Shown in pieces: positions 21,303-33,282 of a DNA stretch of 64,000 nucleotides. Below the pieces are notes generated by a model. The model saw only the letters and a list, made by a program, of their open reading frames with translations. It was not told where the DNA came from and did not search any database. The position numbers were made by a program, and so were the translations under genes. The stretch spans positions 4,633,885 through 4,697,884 of the forward strand of contig CM119267.1 in assembly GCA_051294375.1 (NCBI GenBank). Reading direction: 5' to 3'. This DNA is from Paraspadella gotoi (taxonomy: Eukaryota > Chaetognatha). Position 1 is the first letter of the stretch. Each line of letters opens with the position of its first letter.

Positions 21303-24300
21303 AGCGGCGCTTTTTTAAACGAGGATCTGGAATTTTCGTCGCCGATGGAGGAACTCTTGGATTCGTTCAACGCCGCTCAGTTTCGAGAGAAAAGGAAAAA
21401 GGTAAGCGAAAATCATTAATCGTGTAGTTAAATGTATTTTATAATATTTTTATACATGGTAAAAAAGTAGTTTTTTCGCTTTTTATTTTTAAGGAATGCG
21501 ATTACATATGATCATAAATGATCGAATTGTATTATGAGTGTTGAATGTTATTGCCTTATCCGCCTTTTTTTTTTTTTTTTTTTTTTTGATATCTTTCTCT
21601 CTCTGTCCCCAAAATTAAGCGTTCGGTCAATTTTCGCGCGCGTTTCTCAAAGTAAGAGAGATTTCCCGATTAGTTTTTAGTCTCATTTATGAACTCAATA
21701 GAAACTCATCGCCCAGAAGAAACCTCGTATTTACGAGTTTCCAATGGACTTTTTTGCGAGAATAAAAGTTTAAATATACGATTCGCGAGGTTCTTATTTG
21801 GAACCATGTTAATCAGTTCGTCCGGGCGAAGACTCGAACGCTCGACATCGCGAGCGTGAGAAGAAAACAATCTCAAAATGAGTAAAAATATATTTTTCAA
21901 ACAATTTATTAAGTTTCGACTTTTGATGCTTACAAATATTTTTTTTTGTTAAACTAATTGAATTAACAATTGACTTAAGAAAATATAGGCTTAGTATTCA
22001 TCATATATTTATAATTTCATATTACCAATTCTAGATAACGATCCTACAATCCAGTTCTGTCAATGATTTTGATGTGCCAATCAATCATTTAATTAGTTTC
22101 TATCTCTCAGTTGTATTACAACTTTAAATTGCTTGATTGATAAATTTATGAACCACTTCTCAAGATTTCAACCGCATTTGGCACTTTAAGAAAAAAAATT
22201 ATTATTTAACGAAATATAATTATATAACTGAGGTTTTACAAACTAAAACAATGGAATACATACACGTGATTATTACTCACGTTGTCACGTGTTTTTCATT
22301 CTGTACAGCGAATGTTAAAATAGGGGAGAAGAAAGAGTAACTCTAATGAATTTTCGAACTCATGAACCTTTTTTGATAAATTAATAAGATTAGATTAATT
22401 CGGAAGTTTAAGTAAATCAGCAGTTTCGTGTAAATTAAGTGACTTTCAACGTGCTATACAAGCGTTCGTTGCTATTTTGTTTTTCCCTGGGAACGCACTG
22501 TCGTCGTTCCCGAAATCCCGAGACCCGATTAACATAAAATGTTGATTCTGCGCCGCACGTTCCACCGAGAAGTCGACTCTCTCGCGAGCCAAGCCACTGG
22601 AAGAAAGATTGTTTTGCCAAATCGATATTGTTTTTTTTAAATCCGAATTCCAACAAACCAAACGAACCGGTCGATATGTTTTTAAAATATTTTGACTGGA
22701 ATTTACTTCGATTTAATGTGATATCAATTTCGAACCAGGATTCTTAAGAAAAAAAAAAAGAAAACTAACTTTTAATTTTAAAATTATGATTTCTCAAATA
22801 GGATTATGAATTTTTAAACGTTCATTTTTAATTTAATTGTGGTTTTTTTTATGAGAAACTAGTCGCACAATAAATAACATTTCTCTACCTAGTTTTATTA
22901 TTTCATTTCGACTTCGCTTTTTTTTTTGAATAAATTACGTAATTTTTTTTTCTTATCGAATAACTTACTCAGCCAGATAAATTTTCGAAACTAGTAACGG
23001 TACAAAGAAATTCATTGTTTCAGAGAGCTTGTATAATGTATATAAATGAAAGGATTGTTTTATTGATATGAAAATCGCTGGGATCAAACTAATTAAAAAA
23101 GTTATAAAACTAAAGGCACTTTGTACAAAAAGAAATTTGACATCTAAAAAATGAAAAATTCAATATTATTTTAAGGGGACCAAGTGAACAGGGGGGTAAA
23201 AAGCTGAAAACATAACGTTTGACCCTTTAACTTAAGCTGGTTTTTTATCATATAATTTTTTCTTCTATAATCATTTGGGAAAGTAGTTAAAAAAATTCGA
23301 TAAAATCAGCGAGCTTAATTTTTCTTTAAAAAATCGTAAGAAGAAAATCTTTTTCAAGTTTAAAATTTTTTTTTCCAAAAAAGGGTAAGATCTAATTTTA
23401 AAAAGATTTTCAGCTTTTATCATAAAAATTTATAAGAAAAAAAACTAGGAATGAATCAAAATTTAAGGTATCGACTGATTTTATTTAAACTTTCTTTTCA
23501 AATGATTCTGTTAATTGGATGAAAATAAAACTCTTTGAAGTAATATAAATATATAAAGAAGAGAAAGATTCTGTACTTTTGCTAAATTTTTAATTGTTAT
23601 AATTAAGAATCAATATAGTTTAATTTTACATTTAAGGGATGAATATGAATATTAATTAATAATTATTACAGTTTTGTTTCTGTAAGAATAGAATTTAGGT
23701 TTGATTTGTCAGCTTTTAAGTAAATATAAAAATAAAAAAATATTAGTCTTGTAAAGCCTTTGTTCAATGAGGCTTAAACCTAAAATTATAGCTTTGTACA
23801 GTAAAAAATAAAAAATTGGAATTTAGTAAAAAATACTTTCTAATGCAAAAATAAAATAATGGATTATATTAAATTATAGGTAGGGTCAACTAAATTTTTT
23901 TCATAATTATTAAATTTTTGTTTCCGCTAGAATAAGAGAGGAATTTTTTTGCCACTTTCCCGTGCAAAGAAAAATTAATGACTATCACCATTCAAATTCC
24001 TTTGATGATAGACCTTAAAGCTTATGATATCATTTTTATCACTGGGTCCCCTTAAACGATTTTAGAGAAACTCTAAAAATATTTCCAGACAAACGTAAAG
24101 TAACTTATAATTTCGATGATCGTCACCGTAAACTTTTTAAAAAAATTATTATTCTTCGTTTGTCGGCCGGAGCCGGTCGAGCTCAACGCCGACGCCGTCT
24201 CCCCAGGAATCATCAAACTCGCCGCCCTCGGGGGATACGTGATATTCCGGTTCGGTTAAAGTGCTTGGAGGGACGCACCCCAAATAACAACTTGAACGAA

Positions 24301-26622
24301 TTTCGGCGCTAAATAGAGAAAATTTTCTAAAAACAAAACGGATAACAAAATCTTTAATATTCCGATGGCAACCCACGCTATCAAATTCAATGGTTACTTT
24401 TTTAAAATTTTTAAAGCAATTATGCAAATGAAATAAAGCGTCGTCTTTATTTGCGATTTGATAAAAGATCCTCGGTCCTCGGCGTCGATTGATCCGGTTT
24501 TGATCAACGACAACGGATTATGGAATCAGAGTTGATCGATTCCGTAATCGTTTTTAAAGTTTACGCATGTTGATCACCTAAGACAATTTTCTTTTCATTT
24601 TTTTCGCGGTTTTCTCAGAATTTTATCTTTACTACCGTTATTATACAATAAGGCGTAGTGAAAGTTGCAGATCAAAATTCGAATAGTTGTTCATGAACAG
24701 TCTTGTACTAAAGAACATTGATATATAAATTTTTTTTTCATTAAGTTAGTTAAAAACTTAAAAAACTATATTTTTTATATTAAAACTAAATTATAGGTTA
24801 ACGATAACAGTTTTTTAGCATTTATACCCACTTAATGAAATAATTTTCTAAAAAAAGTTATATTTCCTTTTATCAAATTTTCTTAAGAAATTCGAATCTG
24901 CTTTCAAAAATAGCAAAAAAAAAAAATTATAACAAAAAAATGTTCACAGGTACAAGCCTGTTCATGATCTACTATTCGAATTTTGATTCTACTTGATTTT
25001 AATATTTTTACAAGCTGCACGTTCTCGTTTTTTCTCTTGTCATCTCGCATCCTGTTACTCATTAAGCTATAATCGTTTAACCTTTCATCTCTATCTCTCT
25101 CAGCCAACGACGTCGCGGAAACTGCTACGTCCAAACCCTTCGTTCCATCTCCATCTCCCTCTCCCTCTTCTTCCTCCTCACCTCCCTCCAACCCACACTT
25201 CTCCTCATCCCCTTCGGCTTCGCCCTCTCCTCCTCTCATCCACGCCACCCACTTCCCGCCCTCGATCGATTCGACGGAAGAGACGCTGCATCTCCTCAAA
25301 AGGGAAAGGTCGTTCGCCGACGACGCCGGTTTCGTCTCGGCGACGACCCGATTCCTCGCCATGAATCCGACGAAGCCGCCGTCGGCTTCGCGCGTGCAGC
25401 CCACGGGGTCGTGGGGCGACCGGAGGCTGGAGGAGGCCGTTCTCGGAGGCGGCGGGGAAGGCCTCAAGTTAGAGTACATGGATCTGGACGAGTTTTTCAT
25501 GGAGAACGGAATGGTGACGGGGGAGGCGGGCGACTCTAACGATCGAGCTGAGACGGGCCCCGCCCATGCGGAAATCGGTGAATACTTATGAATGAATACA
25601 TAATGAATTAATGAATAAATGAATGATTTAATACATAATGATAAAAAAATTACTACATAGTATGGTGGACTAAAATACACCAACCGTTCATCAGCGGTTG
25701 AACGGTTCAGTCACTATAACAACTATTTCTGTCTCTTCTATAGTTATATTTTAAACCAAAATTTCGTTATGTATCGTATACACAATAAATCATTTTCATT
25801 CCACAGCGCGTCAGTTTTCCCAGCTGACCCCGGATTCGGCTTATATGACTTCTTCATCTGTCGGGCAGCCATGCCCTTTAAAGGCCCGCCTCAATCTTGA
25901 CAGCGCAGGAAGCAGCGCAGGTAGCAGCGCCGGCAGCAGCACCGGCGGCAGCACCGGCGCCCTCTCGGACGAGGAGAGCGATGAACGCCGAAACAAAAGC
26001 GCAGATTTTAATCAAGGTTCGTTTTTCTTCATGTAGTTGCGACCTGTCACTTTTTAGTCTCGTGTCTCTATAAGACACTTTTGTGTCGATCTGTATGTCT
26101 GTCGGACTTTAATTTATTTTTAGAAAATTACATCAATCTGAACATTAAATTTCGATCCTTTACTCCCGACGCATAGGCGATAATCTGCAAAACTTGGCTG
26201 CGGACCTAACGGTGAAAACGCCTGTGGTGTCGCGAAAATGCCGCAAGACGTTTGTTCCAGATCACTGCAAGGATGAGAGATATTGGCAGCGGCGGCGGAA
26301 AAACAATATGGCCGCCAAGAGAAGCCGCGACGCCAGGAGAATCAAAGAAAATCAAGTAAGATTTGATTTGTTTTTGTCGGAGTTCATCGTCACTTCTTAA
26401 AATGTCCTAAGAAAGTAGGCACATTTGTGCGAAGCCTCAATTTAATATTAACAAATGCCAATTTTAATGTACCCTTCGCAGATCGCCGTTCGCGCCAGTT
26501 TTTTGGAGACGGAAAACGAAAGACTCAAGGAACAGCTGAAGCTGTTACGTCAAGAGAATCTTTCGCTGCGCGCGCAGCTTGGACCAGAAACGACGCCGGC
26601 AGTCGTTAATCCGGGATCTTGA
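21299..26622 (+). CDS. PAR-family bZIP transcription factor (HLF/TEF/DBP type)
   Basis: Sequence-specific DNA-binding activator. Secure exons are 25104-25577, 25807-26016, 26177-26355 and 26482-26622. The proline/acid-rich extended basic region ([15 protein letters not shown]) leads into [17 protein letters not shown] and then a leucine zipper ([20 protein letters not shown]), which is diagnostic of the PAR group. The activation motif [14 protein letters not shown] is also conserved with HLF and TEF. Exon 1 is uncertain. Starting at the ATG at 21299 and ending at the donor after 21401 gives phase 1, which fits the acceptor at 25103 and yields 368 residues. A competing frame in the same exon (ATG at 21345, [19 protein letters not shown]) looks more family-like but needs an undetected extra exon. 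Intron 1 is 3.7 kb and holds a TTAA-flanked element. HLF, TEF and DBP cannot be separated here. Confidence 0.88.
21402..23170. other. 5' half of bZIP intron 1
   Basis: AT-rich. Two less AT-rich patches (21690-21860 and 22440-22660) have minus-strand open frames and might be alternative first exons or unrelated fragments. Neither has clear protein or tRNA structure. Confidence 0.4.
23171..24055. mobile_element. TTAA-flanked inverted-repeat element (piggyBac-type MITE candidate)
   Basis: The left end reads TTAA then GGGGACCAAGTGA (23171-23187). The right end reads TCACTGGGTCCCC then TTAA (24039-24055). The two 13-bp ends are inverted repeats with one mismatch, and TTAA is the target site duplicated by piggyBac transposases. 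The 877-bp interior is AT-rich with no transposase frame, so it would be non-autonomous. It lies in intron 1 of the bZIP gene. Confidence 0.65.
24056..25103. other. 3' part of bZIP intron 1
   Basis: AT-rich except for 24155-24300, where a minus-strand open frame ends [20 protein letters not shown]. No splice partners are obvious, so this is left unassigned. Confidence 0.4.
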
Positions 26623-26745
26623 TCTCCGAGGAACTCGTATCAAATCTTCTAATTGCAGTCTAGTCTCCCGTCTTGTATTCGTTAATCGTTATCTAGTCTT
26701 AACGATGTTTTTGTTAACTTACGAACGGTGACTCTCACGCGAGAA

Positions 26746-26790
26746 TTCTCTCTCTCTCTCCCTCTCTCTCTCTCTCTCCCTCCCTCCCTC
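26746..26790. repeat. (TC)n / (TCCC)n tract in the bZIP 3' UTR
   Basis: CT dinucleotides passing into CCCT units, about 125 bp after the bZIP stop codon. Confidence 0.9.
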
Positions 26791-28318
26791 GGCCCTCCAT
26801 CTCTTAACGTCTTCAAAAAATACCGTAATCGTGCCTGACTTGTCAAAACTATGAGCCAGTCGTTAATTTTTTTATCAAATGAAATTAATTTCTTATTTAA
26901 TTCTTTTTTATATTTGTAAAATTTAATTTAATGTGATTTTAAACAAAATTCTTACAATGATTATTAATAAAACCTTTTTTTTTTTAACTCAAATGAGGTT
27001 CAATAATTTTATTGATTTTATTAATTTTATTGACTTTATGAGTTGATCACTTGCCATTGTCGCACACACCTCTTGTGATTTCTAAAAATTATATTTCATT
27101 TCCGTATTTTAATTTTTATACTTTTAAATCTTTTAGCCGGAAAATGGCATTTTAAGTTTAAGACTTTTCGGAGCGGTGAAAGGCAATGATGAGATAAAAT
27201 CATTTTAATATAACTAATTTTTTTCTGATTAACAATTTAAAAAGATTAAAATAAAATCTAAATCTAAAAATTGAGGCAACAGAACCACTCCTTCAAAAAT
27301 GTTTGTTTTGCGATGAATTGAGCCTCACTCTTCTTTTAGTTCAACATCTTATTTTTCGTATTTTTTTGTTACGGTATTTTCATCATTGCGCTTTTTACGT
27401 AAAATTCTCTCAGAGCGTCAATACAGTTCTAAAAGTCAAAAACATGTACTTTGTCACAGTAAACCATTCATGACCTTACTGCTACCAATTAATGCTTTGC
27501 TCACATGTTTTGTCCTCAACAAGTTATGCCTATTGGATAACACCACGAGAACCTTCATAGATTTTATAGAAAAAATAGATATAAAGGGCTAAAAAAAAGA
27601 AGTTAAATTTGATCGGTTTTTTTTTCATGGCGTCACCCTCTCGTGTTGTGATATTTCCAAAATCATACTGATATAGTTTTTTAGTTAAACGTTGTTTCAA
27701 TATAATATGCTTTGGGACAATCTTTTTGTTTAATTCATCGATCACAAGATTACTGAGGTAATATTTTGCAATGTTAATTAAAAGTTAAGGTAGTCAAAAA
27801 TATGATAAATCATTGATTCAGTACAGAAAACAAACAAAACAGACATACATAAGTCTGCAAAATGAGTTTAAAAAAAGGGGTCGAGAGGTAAAATAATAAT
27901 GATAATAAAGTAGTAACAGTAAACAATAATTAAAATTGTTTTCATGTCGTAAAAAAGGGAATCAATCCCTTAAGAATGGAATTTTTTAAGGAATAAATCT
28001 TAGAAATAAAAGACTAAATGATTAATTATTAGGTTATTAGAAAATATATGATATTGGGACAACCAATATAATAATTATCCTTTGATTTAATAAATGTTTT
28101 TTTGTAAAAAAAAAAGTCAATAGATAGATAGGAGTACGAACCAAATTCACTATTTTTGGTTCACAGAGGTTAATAGGTTTACACCTGAATAGGATCGAAG
28201 CGAGTTCTAAATTCAGGGGGCGTTTCTCCCTGCCCGAAAGAAAAGTAGTTTTCAGCAATCAAACCCAAGTCTTATCACACTTGAAATCAAGACAAAAAAA
28301 TCGACTTGACATCTTCTA
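26791..28318. other. intergenic region before CRYZL1
   Basis: AT-rich. It includes a diverged fragment of the hairpin-ended dispersed repeat near 28052 (TTGGGACAACCAATATAATA). No gene is supported. Confidence 0.5.
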
Positions 28319-29428
28319 ATGGATTCAACTACTGTTTCCTCCAACTCTTCACCAGAGGATTCAATCCCGGGATCCCGAAGTCTGCTGCTGAGAGTGCGTC
28401 GGTCAAACATAGCGCATGTCGTCCATCCCGTCTTGCGCGAGAGATTGCGCGGTCGTGATCGAGAAACGTCGGCGCAGTCGTTCGTCGGAAACTGCGTGGA
28501 GGGAGTCGTCATCGCCGTTGGCGAGGACGTCGTGGATTTTCGCGTTGACGATAACGTGGTGGGGTTCATTTCGCCCCTCGCTTGGGAAGAGGGCTCTGGA
28601 TTCCTGTCCTCTTCCGTTGGCGGGTTGACGCAAGTTTGTACGCTTCGCGACCACGAGGCGGCGACAGTGGACTCCGCCAGTTTGCCGACCTGCGCCGTCG
28701 CCGTTCTCCCGCACTTAATTAAGTCGTTCACAGCCCTCCACTACCAGGCCCGCCTATGCGCAGGGGAATCCATCTTAGTCACCGACGCCGGCACAGTTGC
28801 TGGTCAAGTCCTCGTCCAACTGGCGTCAGTTTGGGGCGTCAAGGTGTTGGCCATTTGTCGTTCGAACGACGTCGAACGTCGTTTGGAATCGCTCCGGCCG
28901 CGGCCTCCGAGGGTGATCCGCTCTGGCCACGCGCCCAGAGTCGATGGCCCCAGTTTCGTGCAGGAGCGCGTGTTGAAGGAGACATCCGGTATCGGCGTCG
29001 ATTGCGTCGTGGATTTTTCGCCGTTGGAAACGGAAGCAAACGAAGACTTGGTTCTTTTCGAAAGGAATTCGAGAAACGATTACGAATCTGAGCAAACCAC
29101 AACTCTTCAAAAACGAGACATTATCGGTTGTTTAGGAACTGGGGGACGATGGATCACCGAAGACCCAAACCTACAGCTAGATCCCCCGGATTCCGAAGCC
29201 CTGTTTCTCAAAGGTGCAAGCTTGTCATTCCTGTTCGATCATTGGTTGCTCTCCTCGTCGCAAGTCGGCCGTTTTCAACACATCCTCAAGAATGCCCTCG
29301 AACTAATTGAAGGGGGATTGGTACGAATCGATGTCGAAACTCTAAAAACTGTGGAGGACGTCTACCGTGTTTTGAAGGAGGGGAAAGACGATAAGAAATG
29401 TTACGTTTATACTAGCATGGAAGCGTAA
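28319..29428 (+). CDS. CRYZL1: quinone oxidoreductase-like protein 1 (zeta-crystallin-like), intronless
   Basis: A 369-residue single-exon member of the zinc-independent medium-chain dehydrogenase/quinone oxidoreductase family. The N-terminal GroES-like part contains GNCVEGVVIAVGEDV and DDNVVGFISPL. The Rossmann part contains ILVTDAGTVAGQVLVQLAS. Strong family-specific blocks are RPRPPRVI, GVDCVVDFSPLE, LGTGGRWITEDPNLQLDPPD and SEALFLKGASLSFL, which match vertebrate CRYZL1 nearly word for word in places. Length is close to the human protein (about 350). Biochemical activity of this subfamily is poorly defined, so I do not assign a substrate. The gene has no introns although most neighbours do. 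AATAAA follows immediately at 29430. Confidence 0.92.
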   Translation: MDSTTVSSNSSPEDSIPGSRSLLLRVRRSNIAHVVHPVLRERLRGRDRETSAQSFVGNCVEGVVIAVGEDVVDFRVDDNVVGFISPLAWEEGSGFLSSSVGGLTQVCTLRDHEAATVDSASLPTCAVAVLPHLIKSFTALHYQARLCAGESILVTDAGTVAGQVLVQLASVWGVKVLAICRSNDVERRLESLRPRPPRVIRSGHAPRVDGPSFVQERVLKETSGIGVDCVVDFSPLETEANEDLVLFERNSRNDYESEQTTTLQKRDIIGCLGTGGRWITEDPNLQLDPPDSEALFLKGASLSFLFDHWLLSSSQVGRFQHILKNALELIEGGLVRIDVETLKTVEDVYRVLKEGKDDKKCYVYTSMEA

Positions 29429-29429
29429 T

Positions 29430-29435
29430 AATAAA
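29430..29435 (+). terminator. poly(A) signal of CRYZL1
   Basis: AATAAA directly after the stop codon, giving a very short 3' UTR if used. Confidence 0.5.
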
Positions 29436-29920
29436 CCCAGAAGAAATATTTTTATCCATTTCATTTTATATTTGCTCATATTAAATTTTATATTTTAAAA
29501 TTTATAAAAGAAATTTAGCAAGAAATGCCGGTATATAATGCATCATACAGACTAGGCTTTGTCATTTAAAATATTGTTGCACTGATTGGGACCGCTTTTC
29601 AACGAGTGAAGCTAAAAAGTATTAGTTTTGACAGCTAAACGGAGGAGAAAAATGTTCATTGTAAATATTGTGAATATGTAGATTATGCAGAGAAAAGGCA
29701 GGCAGTAAATAATATAACAACTACAGGTTGATGTTAGTTTCTTGAAGGTAAGTTGAAGAGTGATCTCGTTCCTTGTCTCGTTTCTTTGCCGTCGGTTTCC
29801 GGACTCCGGAGGGAAGCCTTGGTCAATCAGAAGAAAAGACGGAGAAGCCAACAGAGGCAAGCTACTTGATATTTCATTCTCTGCGATGATCAAATACAAA
29901 GAACCAACCAAAAAGTGACT

Positions 29921-30275
29921 AATAATTTGGTACAATCAATAAAAATCATCTGTTCATTTAATAAATGAGATTTATCTTACCCCTGACTTTGGACAGGCTT
30001 TGGTGGTTTAAAGACTATCAATTTACAAGATAATGACATAGCAGGTCCCTACAAGCTTTCAATCAAGACTCACTCACAGTGTCGTTTGTTCACATCCTAT
30101 CATTATCAATGAAGTGGTATAATATTTTAAAGAATGTTTCAATTGTATGATATGACCACTCCATTAAGCATTAGGGGAATGTTATAGGGTACTTCAAAAT
30201 CTAAGGAGCTGAAATTTATAAAATTGGTACAACCAATATAAAAATTATCCCTTCATTTGGACGGGCTTTAGTGGT
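29921..30275. repeat. hairpin-ended dispersed repeat, tandem one-and-a-bit copies
   Basis: Starts with a TTGGTACAATCAA-type hairpin at 29927 and restarts with TTGGTACAACCAA at 30224 (period about 297). Internal words such as CCCCTGACTTTGGACAGGC, ACAAGATAATGACATAGCAG and TATCAATGAAGTGGTATAAT recur in the copy at 49.88-50.29 kb. No open frame. Confidence 0.8.
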
Positions 30276-30403
30276 TTAAGGCCTAAATGTCGACTTTCTT
30301 CGCGAGTACTCGCGGCGAAACTATAAAAGATAGACCTAAAAAGAACTGCGCTAAAAATTTAAAAAAGTCAAATTAATTAAATTCCTACAACTTTTAATTT
30401 GAT

Positions 30404-30739
30404 GTGTATTTGAATTTTGATCATGTATTTCCCTCCAAGCCAAATCAAGGCTCTTTTGTTTTCCACTTTAATCCTCCTTTTTCTCGAGAGAGGTCGCGCC
30501 CAGTGGCACGAGGAATGGATGCCAGGCTGAGGGAGAGGAGGAGGAGGAGGAGGAAAGCCTGGAGGAGGAAGAGGCGCACGCTATGGAGATCGAGCATATC
30601 TCTCGACGCGACCGAGCTCCTCGATGGCGACCTAGAATTTAGCCCCCCCCTTCCTTGTTTCAGCTACTGTGAGACAGTTACAATAAGAAACGACGCCACC
30701 GTATCCTTCACTGGTTTTCCATTCTTTTCCACGCTTTAG
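30404..30739 (+). other. purine-rich tract with an unexplained open frame
   Basis: A GAGGAG-rich stretch (30520-30590) is followed by a pyrimidine tract and an AG (30661) that looks like a 3' splice site. One frame reads SISLDATELLDGDLEFSPP and continues to a stop at 30739. It may be 5' leader or noncoding exon material of SLC35F5, or a small unknown gene. I cannot decide which. Confidence 0.25.
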
Positions 30740-30900
30740 TTTTTTCTCTTTTGTTGTTTTAATTTCGTGATATCAAGTAAAATCGAAACTGTTGTACCAA
30801 CTCGAAAACCGATACCGAACGGAATGTGAAAAAAAAAAACCATGCCGAGTAACGATGAAATCGAGCCGTGATTGCGAACGAATCTACGAATTAGTTGACG

Positions 30901-33282
30901 ATGGGGGTCTCCGCCGGCGTGGAGTCATTTTCGAAGATGCAACGCCTGTTACTGGGCATTTCGATGCTTATCTTTGTCAACGTGCTCTCCGTTTTATCGA
31001 CGATTATCGACCGACGGATTTTTGGCGAAGAGGAAGCTGCTAACGGGGAACATGGACGCCCGTTCTTTACTACGTTTTTAAAGGTTATAGATGGACGTTT
31101 GATATTCATTGTTAAGTCGTTACTTAAAATTTGTTAACGGTTTAATTAATTGACACATTGATTGATTGATTGAAAGATAAAGACATCCATTGATTAACAC
31201 ATTGATTGATTGATAAACACATCCATTGAAGAACTCTTTCGTATTATCTTAAATCGCATTTCTCCAGGCGGCCGTGTGTTCCATATACCTCTCGGGTTTC
31301 CTTTTCCTCCGCGGATGGCGCGATCAGTGCTGCAGCGACGCGGGGCTCTCGTCGGCGTTTCTCCTCGACGAGGAGGCGGGTCCCGTCTACGAACCTCTGG
31401 GAGCCAACCTCTCCGAACCTCACTACGTCCCCATCAAATTTGACGGCGACGCCGAAGGTGTCAAAATAATTTTCTCCACTTTTTCTAATAATATAGTCAC
31501 TGATACGCAGAGCTAAAAATAAATTCTAACACCCACTCCCCTTCCAAAGATTCCTGGGAGTTTCGCCTCGATGAGAAACGTCCGGCCATCCCCGCCCACA
31601 TTCTGGCCAACATCGCTCCGGACTTTTGCAACAAAGCATCCTCTCTCCGGTAGAAGCGAATCTTTTCTCCTCCTGCTCCCCCCCTCAGTATTTTTAACCT
31701 CACGTATCTCCTTCTCAGCTCGTCTCCGATGGTCGCTTCCGATAAACCCAACCCTCCTTCCCATACTCCTTCCTCTTCCTCATCTTCTTCTACCTCTTCG
31801 CCCTCTTTAATATCGAAACTGAAGAAAAAGAGTCAACAAATTCGCGGGCAAATCTCTTCGGAACGCTCAGTCCGTTTCGGAAAGTGGACCGAGGTCAGAT
31901 TCCTCACCGAGACGTACGCTGAAGCGGCCGTGCTGGCGAGGATGTCCTATCAAGCCTCTCTGAAGATGCAGGTGGAATCGCGTTATCTCCCTCGATTTGT
32001 CACAACTTTTCGGGCATGGTCTGAAAAATCTCTCTTTTCTTTAGGCTTTGTTCAAACGAGCCGCGTATCGTTTGACCCTCGGTCAAGTTCTCAAAGTTGC
32101 CTTCATCTTTTCTCTCCTCTGGTTCATGGCTCACCTCGCTTCCGCCGAAGCGCTCGCCGATACCGAGATGGCTCTAGTTCAAGTCATGTTTTCTTCCTCA
32201 GGTACGTTCGCTCAAAGTTAAGTAAGAGACGTGAAAAACTTAACGCGACGTTTTCGCTTTTTCCCTCAGGTTTATTCACCCTCATCCTCGCCGCCTTTTT
32301 CCCATCCAGTAATCATGACAAATTTACTCTTTCTAAGGTAACCAATCTTCTTTCCTTGCAGCTATCATTGAACCTAACTCTTTTTCCTCTTCAGCTTAAT
32401 TTATTTTTCTCCGTCTCTTACAAAACAGTTGGTAGCCGTACTTCTCTCCATCGGCGGAAGCGTTCTTGTGTGCCTCCCGGTGCTGCAGTCCATGCCGGCG
32501 CCATTCCCGCTGCGTTCGCTGTGGGCGCTTGCGGCGTCCTTCCTTTTCTCTACCTATGTCGTCTACTTTCAACGTCAGGCGGAGAACGAGGATCGACTCA
32601 ACATTCCGCTCTTCCTCGGCTTCGTTGGGCTCTTCTCTATGCTGCTCATGTGGCCGGGCTTCTTCATCGCCAGGGTGAGGACAGGCTCGCGATTCATTTC
32701 CTTTGTCGACTTAATGAAATTTTCTTTTTCTTTTTTTAACCTGAAAAGGAACTTAATGCGGAATCCTTGGTGTGGCCTTCGCGTAGAGAATGGCTCCATC
32801 TAACGGTGAACATCATGGTATGCACCTTCGTCTCCGAGTTGTTGTGGTTGTGGGGCTGTTTGCTTACCTCGTCTTTGGTCGCTACCTCGGCTCTCTCTCT
32901 TAAAGTTCCTCTTAACGTCATGGCAAATATGAAACTTGATCAGGTAAAACTATTTAGTTTAGAATTTCAACGGGTTTCGAACCTGTAACTTTTTTATTCC
33001 AAGTATTTTTCTCCTTTTTAGATTCCTTACTCGTGGTTTATATATGTCGGTTCACTGCCCATATCGCTTGGCTTTCTCTCCGTCGCCGCCTTCGCTTACT
33101 ACGACAGTTGGGACCCCGTTTTCATCGCTCTCAAGAAGCTCGTCCACTGCATCTTTCGCTTCCGATGTTGCTTCGCTTCCGCGGCTCGGGGCAAGAGCCA
33201 CGGGCGTGGTAGAGACAATCACGATTTGAAGGAGCAGAAGGAGTCCCTCATTCAGTTCGAACAAAAGTTCGCCAGCTCCTGA
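30901..33282 (+). CDS. SLC35F5: solute carrier family 35 member F5-like nucleotide-sugar/drug-metabolite transporter family protein
   Basis: Multi-pass membrane protein of 550 residues from nine phase-matched exons: 30901-31083, 31268-31457, 31550-31649, 31719-31971, 32045-32201, 32270-32337, 32429-32674, 32749-32943 and 33022-33282. It begins MGVSAGVESFSKMQRLLLGI with a first membrane helix. Diagnostic SLC35F5 blocks are RPFFTTFLK, LSEPHYVPIKF, VRFGKWTEVR, LARMSYQASLK, SGLFTLILAAFFPS, FTLSKLVAVLLSIGG, LNIPLFLGFVGLFSMLLMWP and SELLWLWGCLLTSSLVATSAL. They follow the human order. Transport substrate is unknown for this subfamily; a Golgi or endomembrane site is the family expectation. The loop at 31719-31800 is Ser/Pro-rich. 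The start codon is chosen as the first ATG before the first helix; the ATG at codon 13 is also possible. Confidence 0.93.
31150..31232. repeat. short tandem duplication
   Basis: CACATTGATTGATTGA followed by a CATCCATTGA tail occurs twice (about 31153 and 31198) in the first SLC35F5 intron. Confidence 0.6.

Noticed and set aside
21780-21870. tRNA-like string (GCGTTCGAGTCTTCGCCC on the minus strand)
   Set aside because: The T-arm does not pair properly, and no acceptor stem, D-arm or anticodon arm could be built.
24149-24427. Minus-strand frame ending [20 protein letters not shown], considered as a gene or bZIP exon
   Set aside because: The protein-like tail has no upstream exon with matching splice signals, and on the plus strand no exon of the needed phase could be framed.
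25678-25725. CTGATGA on the minus strand near 25695, considered as a second hammerhead
   Set aside because: No GAAA and no stem II hairpin follow; the region is just a short inverted repeat (CCGTTCATCAGCGGTTGAACGG).
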